From an uncultured Collinsella sp. (GTDB lineage Bacteria; Actinomycetota; Coriobacteriia; Coriobacteriales; Coriobacteriaceae): 27,531 bases of DNA. The notes under the pieces were generated by a model that saw only the letters and a list, made by a program, of their open reading frames with translations, did not search any database and was not told the DNA's origin. The DNA lies in the NCBI GenBank assembly GCA_900758885.1, contig CAAETD010000054.1, positions 1-27,531 on the forward strand, given 5' to 3'. This document shows, one piece after another, positions 1-5,272 of the stretch; the stretch's first letter is position 1; each line of letters begins with the position of its first letter. Both the position numbers and the translations under genes were made by a program.

Positions 1-48
1 ATCGCTTGTTGCTCCGAGCGGTTTAGACCGCAAACACATTCGCTCAGA

Positions 49-85
49 AGCGCCCGCTTGCTCCCCCAGCAAGCGGGCGCTTTGT
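49..85 (+). terminator. Rho-independent terminator of an upstream gene outside the window
   Basis: A perfect 14-bp stem (AGCGCCCGCTTGCT at 49-62 and its complement at 68-81) closes a 5-base C loop and is followed by TTTGTG. The tail is short, so the strand is not certain, but the plus strand fits better. No coding frame ending just before it can be recognised in the 48 visible bases. A small hairpin, GCGGT-TTAG-ACCGC, lies at 18-31. Confidence 0.7.
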
Positions 86-223
86 GTGTCTCAGTAGACA
101 TCTGGTGATTTGATTTGGAAAATGTGGACGGACCCGCAGCCGGACGGGTAGAATGTTTCTAGAAAACGACGCATCCCGCGTAAGTGTTAAGGAGCGCGGG
201 CGGCCTAGTTTTCTAACGTGTTA
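86..223. other. Intergenic stretch with nested inverted repeats
   Basis: No coding frame is convincing here. The stretch holds an ACCCG/CGGGT hairpin near 133-150. It also holds a nested palindrome in which AGAAAAC (161-167) pairs with GTTTTCT (208-214) and CCCGCG (175-180) pairs with CGCGGG (195-200). It ends directly in a strong plus-strand terminator, which would fit a small structured RNA, but no promoter or known RNA family was recognised. Confidence 0.3.
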
Positions 224-257
224 AACGGCCGGGCTGCAACCCCGGCCGTTTTTATTT
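224..257 (+). terminator. Rho-independent terminator
   Basis: AACGGCCGGG (224-233) and CCCGGCCGTT (241-250) form a perfect 10-bp stem with a 7-base loop, followed by TTTATTT. The T-rich tail is on the plus strand. The stop codon of the minus-strand small gene lies inside the tail, so the hairpin could also end that gene's transcript from the other side. Confidence 0.8.
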
Positions 258-401
258 GCGCTTGCGGCGCAAACGCCGAGAACCGTCCGCACCGCGCGTG
301 CGCCTACGGACCTTAAACCGAACCTCATACGAATCAAGAAACGCAATGATGAACGTGCCGACCGTCGCAAGGGCGGCGAGCGCGTTAAGGAATTTCAGCA
401 A
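252..401 (-). CDS. Small single-pass membrane protein with a basic tail (49 aa, TTG start)
   Basis: Not recognised as a known family. The chosen start is a TTG at 399-401, because a perfect GGAGGT ribosome-binding site lies six bases upstream. The longer frame begins with a GTG at 453-455 that has no such site and follows an in-frame stop almost directly. The product begins MLKFLNALAALATVGTFIIA, one hydrophobic helix of about 20 residues. It ends in a strongly basic tail with about 13 Arg or Lys in the last 21 residues, which should stay in the cytoplasm. No homology can be claimed. The strong binding site and the compact helix-plus-tail design are the evidence. It lies downstream of the tRNA-Arg on the same strand. 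Confidence 0.45.
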   Translation of the reverse strand: MLKFLNALAALATVGTFIIAFLDSYEVRFKVRRRTRGADGSRRLRRKRK

Positions 402-535
402 TTGGGGACCTCCGATCAAGTCTTCGGCCGCCCGCGCACGGGACGCGTCGCACACACGATTCTAACCGATGCAGCCCTGATGATGCGGGCGACGGGAAGG
501 GTGGCGCGAGCGGGGCTAGACGAAATGCGACCCAT

Positions 536-645
536 ATTGGTGACGCGGGCGTCGACGGCCCGAATCCGGCCCTTAGACCAGAAGAGCCCGGCACCATAGC
601 GGTACCGGGCTCGGTCAATCTCTGGTGCCCCCGGGCGGATTCGAA
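536..645. repeat. Copy A of a 110-bp tandem repeat carrying a tRNA 3' end and terminator
   Basis: This block matches 664-773 over its full length with roughly eight differences. Read on the minus strand, its right end (about 623-645) repeats the last 23 or so bases of the adjacent tRNA-Arg gene, including CCA. A terminator-like hairpin follows (GAGCCCGGTACC pairing with GGTGCCGGGCTC, 584-612). Its left part also resembles the tRNA T-arm in inverted orientation. It is probably a relic of a second tRNA gene or of an attachment-site duplication. Confidence 0.8.
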
Positions 646-663
646 AACTCCCCCCGCGGGAAA

Positions 664-773
664 ATTGGTGACGCGGGTGCCGACGGTCCGAATCCTGCCC
701 TTAGACCAGAAGAGCCCGGCACCGTGGTGGTACCGGGCTCGGCAAATCTCTGGTGCCCCCGGGCGGATTCGAA
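664..773. repeat. Copy B of the 110-bp tandem repeat, overlapping the intact tRNA-Arg
   Basis: The right end of this copy is the true 3' end of the tRNA-Arg gene. The rest is the tRNA terminator and a left arm (about 673-710) that is an imperfect inverted copy of the tRNA 3' half. Both arms can pair over about 55 bases around the centre near 726. Confidence 0.8.
712..740 (-). terminator. Terminator hairpin of tRNA-Arg
   Basis: GAGCCCGGCACC (712-723) and GGTACCGGGCTC (729-740) form a 12-bp stem with one mismatched or wobble pair and a 5-base loop. It starts 10 bases after the tRNA CCA end. The tail on the minus strand is TTCTGGTCT, which is only moderately T-rich. The same hairpin recurs at 584-612. 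Confidence 0.6.
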
Positions 774-826
774 CCGTCGACACCCGCTTTAGGAGAGCGG
801 TGCTCTATCCCCTGAGCTACGGAGGC
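751..826 (-). tRNA. tRNA-Arg, anticodon CCT
   Basis: A complete cloverleaf can be drawn on the minus strand. The acceptor stem is GCCTCCG/CGGGGGC with one wobble pair. The D arm is GCTC/GAGC. The anticodon stem CCGCT/AGCGG has the loop CTCCTAA, which gives anticodon CCT reading AGG codons. The variable loop is five bases, the T loop is TTCGAAT, and the CCA end is encoded. The T stem GACGG/CCGCC carries one A-C mismatch at its second pair, which is unusual for an expressed tRNA. The 3' end is duplicated downstream. Confidence 0.93.
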
Positions 827-886
827 ATGCTGTACTAGTGTAGCAGATTTACTGCATCGCCATACGTCGCATGACTAGACTTCGAA

Positions 887-952
887 ATTGCGGTGGAATA
901 GTTCCTGTCTGAAGCATCTAAAGCCGTATTTAGGAACTATTTCACCGCAACT
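887..952. repeat. Dispersed palindromic element, copy 1
   Basis: The arms are TTGCGGTGGAATAGTTCCTG (888-907) and TAGGAACTATTTCACCGCAA (931-950), separated by about 23 bases. It lies 9 bp beyond the stop codon of the ManO-like gene. The same arms recur at 4572-4638 and 25988-26054, and a variant occurs at 13363-13429. Confidence 0.9.
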
Positions 953-961
953 GATGAGGAG

Positions 962-1360
962 CTAGTTGCCTTTGTGGAAAAGATTTTTGATAACGGAGGG
1001 GATGCTCTTGGCGCCCTTGGCGGTCACATCGATAAAGTCGGGCGAACGCACGAGCTTATCCTCGTCGACGTACTTACGAACCGCACGAAGCGTCTCTTTG
1101 TCGTCGCGCGTCGAAAACGTAAAGTGACCGTTGTCCTTGGTGAAGATGGCAAAACGCGTGATCTTCTTGGTGCCGCGTAAAACCTCGGCGGCAATATAGT
1201 CGACCTCGTCCCATGGGATTTGAATATAATCCTCGGGATTGCGCTCGTTATAGTACTCGAACGCCTTATTGCCCACCATTACGTTACCGTGACTGGTAAG
1301 CCCCATCAGGCAGGTTGCCGGCGTTGCCAGATCGACCTTGCTGTTCTGAGATTGCGCCAT
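962..1360 (-). CDS. manO: ManO-like protein, DUF956 family
   Basis: This 132-aa protein matches the DUF956 family, often named ManO and found at the 3' end of mannose-class PTS operons, where a regulatory or accessory role is assumed. Visible family features include the stretch LMGLTSHGNVMVGNKAFEYY near the N-terminus and the segment IPWDEVDYIAAEVL. The start is the ATG at 1358-1360, preceded by GGAGGG about ten bases upstream. A longer frame would begin at a GTG inside the terminator loop and is rejected. The gene is separated from manZ by a terminator, so it is probably expressed by read-through or from a weak promoter of its own. Family assignment is fairly sure; function is by context. 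Confidence 0.85.
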   Translation of the reverse strand: MAQSQNSKVDLATPATCLMGLTSHGNVMVGNKAFEYYNERNPEDYIQIPWDEVDYIAAEVLRGTKKITRFAIFTKDNGHFTFSTRDDKETLRAVRKYVDEDKLVRSPDFIDVTAKGAKSIPSVIKNLFHKGN

Positions 1361-1380
1361 GCGCGCCTCGCCCTCCAAAT

Positions 1381-1424
1381 AAAACAATCGGACCGCATCC
1401 AGTGTACCCACCGGGTGCGGTCCG
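1381..1424 (-). terminator. Terminator between manZ and the ManO-like gene
   Basis: On the minus strand CGGACCGCACCCGG pairs imperfectly with GGATGCGGTCCG, and ATTGTTTT follows. It lies about 57 bp after the manZ stop and about 20 bp before the ManO-like start. It should reduce transcription of that gene relative to the transporter genes. Confidence 0.75.
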
Positions 1425-1480
1425 TTTCAATGGCTCAAAAGCCCTTGCCTAGCAACTCTCGGTCTTAAGCCGAAGCGTGC

Positions 1481-2401
1481 TTACATGAAGCCGCAGACGC
1501 GACCGATGATGCCGACGGCGAAGAGAGCCAGGATGATGACGATCGGGCTGACCTTCTTCTTGAGGAGCTTGCAGACCAGCAGGGTCAGGCACACGGCGGC
1601 AAGGCCGGGGATGAGCTGATCGAGGTTAGCCTGAAGCGTGGTGACCTTCACCTGATCAAGGGCGTTAGCACCGATGGAGTTATACATCGTCAGTGCTTCC
1701 TTGACACCCTCAGAACCGGAGGGCAGGTTAGCCCAGTCGATAAAGGCGCCAGCAGACTGCGTGACCTTGGAGACGACCGGGGTGAAGGAGATGGACACCC
1801 AGCGCTCGACCAGGGCGCCGATGATGAACATACCCAGGATGGAAGCACCCTCGGTGACCTTGCCCATCAGACCGCCGGAGAGGTCCTTGGCGATGGAGGA
1901 GCCGACCTTGTAGCCAAACTCCTGCGTGTACCACAGGAAAGCGTAACGGATGATGTTCCACGCGAAGAAGAACAGCAGCGGACCGGCGATGCTGCCGGAC
2001 AGGGCCATGGAAGCGCCCAGAGCGCCCAGAATCGGGCGAAGGGTGAACCAGAAGGCGGGGTCGCCGACGCCGGCGAGCGGGCCCATCATACCGACCTTGA
2101 CGCCCTGAATGGCGACGTCGTCAATCGGTGCACCGTTGGCGCGCTCCTCCTCGAGAGCGAGGGTAACGCCAATGACGGGGGCGGAAACATAGGGGTGGGT
2201 GTTATAGAACTCCAGGTGGCGCTTAAGAGCGGCAATCTGGTCATCCTTGCTGGTGTAGAGCTTCTTGATCGCAGGGATCATTGCGAAGCACCAGCCGCCG
2301 TTCTGCATACGCTCGTAGTTCCACGAGCCCTGAAGGAACTGATGACGGAAGCAAACCTTCTTGCGGTCAGCCTTGGTGAGCTGAATCTTGTTCTCTGCCA
2401 T
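1481..2401 (-). CDS. manZ: PTS mannose-class transporter, membrane subunit IID
   Basis: The 306-aa product is the IID subunit of a mannose-class phosphotransferase transporter, which with IIC forms the sugar channel. The N-terminus has the family pattern LTKADRKKVCFRHQFLQGSWNYERMQNGG. The centre has the conserved GMMGPLAGVGDPAFWFTLRPI stretch. Hydrophobic segments follow, with the C-terminal membrane helix LIPGLAAVCLTLLVCKLL and then VIILALFAVGIIGRVC. The start is taken as the ATG at 2399-2401 (MAENKIQ). A GTG nine bases upstream, closer to the GGAGG site, is possible. It lies 16 bases after manY in an operon. The substrate (mannose, glucosamine or a related hexose) cannot be read from sequence alone. 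Confidence 0.95.
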   Translation of the reverse strand: MAENKIQLTKADRKKVCFRHQFLQGSWNYERMQNGGWCFAMIPAIKKLYTSKDDQIAALKRHLEFYNTHPYVSAPVIGVTLALEEERANGAPIDDVAIQGVKVGMMGPLAGVGDPAFWFTLRPILGALGASMALSGSIAGPLLFFFAWNIIRYAFLWYTQEFGYKVGSSIAKDLSGGLMGKVTEGASILGMFIIGALVERWVSISFTPVVSKVTQSAGAFIDWANLPSGSEGVKEALTMYNSIGANALDQVKVTTLQANLDQLIPGLAAVCLTLLVCKLLKKKVSPIVIILALFAVGIIGRVCGFM

Positions 2402-2417
2402 ATGTATCACTCCCCTC

Positions 2418-3236
2418 CTACTCGTAATCGTTCAGAATGTCGCCGAGCGGGTCACCGGAGCCACCGCCCATGCCGCCACCCTGCTTGGCCAGATCCTTAA
2501 GGCCAAGGTAGATGAGGGCAAGGGAGATGCCGATGAGACCAAGGGCGATCAGCGTGAGCTGAGGGATGGCAGCAAGGACAAAGCCGAGGACGAAGAACGG
2601 CCAGGTCTCCTTGGTGGCCATCATGTTGATGACCATGGCGTAACCGACGGAAGCGACCATGCCGCCGCCGACAGCCATGCCGCCGGACAGCCAGTCGGGC
2701 ATAGCGTTAAGCGCGTTGGTAACGGCCTCGGCCGGGATGACGCACAGAAGCACTGCCGGGATGGCGATACGAAGGCCCTGCATGAGGATGGCAGCATACT
2801 GCCAGCGCTCGATGCCGGAGAAGTCGCCCTTCTCGGCGCAACCGTCCATGGCGTGAGCGATAGCGGTAGCAATGGTACGGCAGATCATGGTCAGGAACAG
2901 ACCAGCGACCGACAGCGGGACGGCGACGGCGATAGCGGTGGTAACGGCCTTGGCCGAATCGGTGGCGCCACCGTTGAGGGCGAGCACCATGATGATCGAA
3001 GAAGCGACCGAGGCCAGAGCGGCGTCAGGCGCGACAGCGGCGCCGACGTTAGCCCAGCCAAGGGCCATCATCTGGAGCGAACCGCCCAGGAGGATGCCCT
3101 CCTGAAGGTGACCGGTTACGAGACCGATAAGCGTGCATGCCACGAGCGGCTGATGGAACTGGAACTCATCCAGAATGCCTTCCATACCGGCAAGCAACGC
3201 GACAATCGCAACAAGCAGAATAGTGATTGCAGACAT
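2418..3236 (-). CDS. manY: PTS mannose-class transporter, membrane subunit IIC
   Basis: The 272-aa protein is the IIC subunit of the same transporter. It is almost entirely hydrophobic. It opens with a membrane segment (SAITILLVAIVALLAGME), followed by the family pattern FHQPLVACTLIGLVTGHLQEGILLGG and by QMMALGWANVGAAVAPDAALAS. The C-terminus is a short Gly-rich and acidic tail (GGGMGGGSGD). The ATG at 3236 has an AGGAGG site about nine bases upstream. It sits between manX (18-bp gap) and manZ, so the three subunits should be made from one message in the order IIAB, IIC, IID. Confidence 0.95.
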   Translation of the reverse strand: MSAITILLVAIVALLAGMEGILDEFQFHQPLVACTLIGLVTGHLQEGILLGGSLQMMALGWANVGAAVAPDAALASVASSIIMVLALNGGATDSAKAVTTAIAVAVPLSVAGLFLTMICRTIATAIAHAMDGCAEKGDFSGIERWQYAAILMQGLRIAIPAVLLCVIPAEAVTNALNAMPDWLSGGMAVGGGMVASVGYAMVINMMATKETWPFFVLGFVLAAIPQLTLIALGLIGISLALIYLGLKDLAKQGGGMGGGSGDPLGDILNDYE

Positions 3237-3254
3237 GTATCGGACCCTCCTTTA

Positions 3255-4244
3255 CTATGCTTGAGCGGCCAGTTCGGCCTTAGCTTTCTTCAACATGGCG
3301 TCGAGATCCTCGGAGGAATCCGAAGGAACCTTGCGGACCTCGAACTTGACGCCCTTGGCCTTGAGGGCCTCGAGAGTCTTGACATCGTCATCGCCCATAG
3401 CGACGGCGTTGGTGACGACGACCTTGCCCTTGGAGTGAGCCATGGAGCCGATGTTGACTTCCTTGATGTCGACGCCGGCCTCGATGGCCTTGAGCAGATC
3501 CTGCGGGTTCTCGAAGAGCAGCATGGCCTTGGTGTCACCAAAGCGCGTGTCCTTGACGACCTCGGCCATCTTCTTGATGGGCACGACGTTGGCATGGACT
3601 CCCGGAGGGGCAGCCTGCTCGATCATGGTCTTGCGGAGCTCGTCGTGAGCAACGCCGTCGGAAACCACGATGATGCGGTTGGGGTTGATCTGCTTGGTCC
3701 ACGTGGTGGCCACCTGACCATGCAGCAGACGGGTGTCGATACGGACGTGGGCAATCTTGATGTGCCCGTCGCCGATGACCGTTCCCGGAGGAATGGCGCC
3801 TGCAGGAGCAGCGGCGGCCGTAGCCGGCTTCTTCTCCTCGGGCTCCAGAGACTCGGGCTTGACGCGCACGCCAGCCTTAGCCTCAGTCACGAGATGTTTT
3901 GCGATCGCATGTGCAGTGTTCTTTGCGTCAAAGCGCTGCGAATATGCCTCGATGAGCATAGGCAGGTTGACACCGGTGACGATAGCCCAGGAATCGTGGC
4001 CCTCGATGAGTCCGCTGATCTGGTTGAACGGCGTGCCGCCCCACAGATCAACGAGGAAGAGCACCTGCTCCTGGTCCTCGAAGGAAGCGACTGCTTCCTC
4101 GACCTTAGCACGGAAGTCGTCGGGTCCCATGCTCGGCTCGAGCGAGACCACGGCCACAGACGGCTGATCGCCAAAGACCATCGAGCCCGTCTGCTTGATT
4201 CCAGCTGCCAAGTCCCCGTGGCTAGCAAGAACAATACTTACCAT
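3255..4244 (-). CDS. manX: PTS mannose-class cytoplasmic subunit IIAB
   Basis: The 329-aa protein fuses the IIA and IIB phosphotransfer domains. IIA spans about residues 1-120, with the phosphorylated histidine at His9 in VLASHGDLA and the motif FLVDLWGGTPFN. An Ala/Pro-rich linker follows at about 130-155. IIB runs from about 160 to the end, with its histidine in RIDTRLLHGQV near residue 175. Phosphate moves from HPr to IIA, then to IIB, then to the sugar. The start is the ATG at 4242-4244, seven bases after GGAGG. An in-frame GTG just upstream is less likely. It is the first gene of the operon and follows a long AT-rich control region. No sigma-54 promoter was recognised. Confidence 0.95.
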   Translation of the reverse strand: MVSIVLASHGDLAAGIKQTGSMVFGDQPSVAVVSLEPSMGPDDFRAKVEEAVASFEDQEQVLFLVDLWGGTPFNQISGLIEGHDSWAIVTGVNLPMLIEAYSQRFDAKNTAHAIAKHLVTEAKAGVRVKPESLEPEEKKPATAAAAPAGAIPPGTVIGDGHIKIAHVRIDTRLLHGQVATTWTKQINPNRIIVVSDGVAHDELRKTMIEQAAPPGVHANVVPIKKMAEVVKDTRFGDTKAMLLFENPQDLLKAIEAGVDIKEVNIGSMAHSKGKVVVTNAVAMGDDDVKTLEALKAKGVKFEVRKVPSDSSEDLDAMLKKAKAELAAQA

Positions 4245-4571
4245 CACATAACCTCCTTTTTGTCTACGTAATTCCTACACGACATGAAAGGAGTATACCT
4301 GTTTGGTTTGTGGAATTATAGCTAAATCCGCAAAAGGTTGGATTATTTGTTTAAACGTCTAAGTTTGTTACAAGTTGGTTACGTTGCTGCTTTTCGACTC
4401 ATTGCCCACCAAAGCGTCGCTCATCAAGCCATGTACTTTACAGATACAAGCAGGCTGTTCATTAATAACGATTTTAAGCAAGTGCGAATGTACTTGTACT
4501 ACTGCTATTTTGTTTAAACAGACATGACTTGACTATTTGCGCGACTTATGATCTACGAAAACACTCAAAAA
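4245..4571 (-). promoter_or_regulatory. AT-rich control region of the man operon
   Basis: This stretch of about 320 bases has no plausible gene and is much richer in A and T than its surroundings. On the minus strand a TATAAT lies at 4315-4320, about 70 bases before manX, with no good -35 hexamer at the usual distance, which would fit an activated promoter. The palindrome GTTTAAAC occurs twice, at 4349-4356 and 4512-4519, in the contexts TTTGTTTAAACG and TTTGTTTAAACA, and could be an operator pair. The assignments are inference. Confidence 0.4.
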
Positions 4572-4638
4572 AGTTGCGGTGGAATAGTTCTTGTTTAAGA
4601 GCCAGAAGGCTGGATTTAGGAACTATTTCACCGCAACT
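4572..4638. repeat. Dispersed palindromic element, copy 2
   Basis: The arms are AGTTGCGGTGGAATAGTTC and GAACTATTTCACCGCAACT. A smaller internal hairpin, CCAG-AAGG-CTGG, sits in the centre. It begins 11 bp beyond the hypA stop. On the minus strand the stem is followed by TTTTTT, so this copy could end the hypA transcript. Confidence 0.9.
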
Positions 4639-4649
4639 TATAGGGAATC

Positions 4650-5078
4650 CTAGACGATGTGGAGGGGGTGGGCGGCATCGACGGCGTCGAGGACGTCGGA
4701 AGGGCCGTCGGGGGCAGCGTCTGCCGGCTCCTCGTCGGGGGTCTCGATCTGCTTGATCATGACCTCCTGGCCCTGCAGCAGGTATGTCTCGCCGCTGCCG
4801 CAATGGGGGCAGGTCTTGCCGTGCTCGACCGTCGCGTAGTCGCAGCCGCACGCCTCGCAATGCGTCACGGCCTCGACAGGCTCCACGATAAGCTCCGCAC
4901 CCTCGGTGATGGACTTTTTATCTGCCGCCCAGCGCCAAGCGTCGAGCAGCAAGTCGGGAACGACGCCCGAGACCTCGCCCAGCAGCAACGTCACGCTCGA
5001 AACGCGACGCACGCCATTGGCGCGCGCCACATTCTCAACATCGCGAATGATGTGATAAACGATTCCGAGCTCGTGCAC
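4650..5078 (-). CDS. hypA: HypA-type nickel metallochaperone for hydrogenase maturation
   Basis: The 142-aa protein belongs to the HypA/HybF family, which delivers nickel to [NiFe] hydrogenase and sometimes urease. It begins MHELGI, so the nickel ligand His2 is present. The zinc site is made of CEAC (Cys74, Cys77) and CPHC (Cys90, Cys93). The core ends near residue 112. The remaining 30 residues are an acidic tail longer than in the usual 113-118 aa family members. Translation starts at a GTG, eight bases after AAGGA. No hydrogenase gene is visible in the window, so the partner enzyme must lie elsewhere. The next gene upstream on the same strand is the Fe-S/FAD oxidoreductase, 194 bp away. 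Confidence 0.92.
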   Translation of the reverse strand: MHELGIVYHIIRDVENVARANGVRRVSSVTLLLGEVSGVVPDLLLDAWRWAADKKSITEGAELIVEPVEAVTHCEACGCDYATVEHGKTCPHCGSGETYLLQGQEVMIKQIETPDEEPADAAPDGPSDVLDAVDAAHPLHIV

Positions 5079-5090
5079 TTTTAATTCCTT

Positions 5091-5112
5091 CCGCCGTTCT
5101 AACGAACGGCGG
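5091..5112. other. Perfect hairpin just upstream of the hypA ribosome-binding site
   Basis: CCGCCGTTC (5091-5099) and GAACGGCGG (5104-5112) pair perfectly around a TAAC loop. On the minus strand it ends directly before the AAGGA site of hypA. There is no T-run, so it is more likely an mRNA hairpin or a protein-binding palindrome than a terminator. A second hairpin, GGGCAT-GGGC-AAAA-GCCC-T-ATGCCC, lies at 5164-5188. Confidence 0.5.
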
Positions 5113-5272
5113 TCGGCTTGACGCTGCGCGAGTCCCAGACGGGCGATCTGCCATTCAATCGTCGGGCATGGGCAAAAGCCCTATGCCCTCCTCTTTCAGG
5201 GCACCTCGCCACGCCTGGGACCCGCTCGCTGTCCAACCGCCCTCTGCGCCGTTCACTTACTTGTTAGGTCTC

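Noticed and set aside
8..48. Coding end of an upstream gene
   Set aside because: No stop codon with a recognisable C-terminus can be placed in the visible bases before the first terminator.
385..783. A 132-codon minus-strand frame starting in the tRNA-Arg gene
   Set aside because: It translates the tRNA 3' end and the two tandem repeats, so the internal similarity is a repeat artefact.
2408..2410. GTG as the manZ start codon
   Set aside because: It is nearer to the GGAGG site than the ATG but too close for usual spacing. MAENKIQ at the ATG fits better, though the GTG cannot be fully excluded.
2388..4271. A 627-codon plus-strand frame opposite the man operon
   Set aside because: It is the antisense of manX, manY and manZ, which are all clear family members with good ribosome-binding sites. 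Long antisense frames are common in GC-rich coding DNA.
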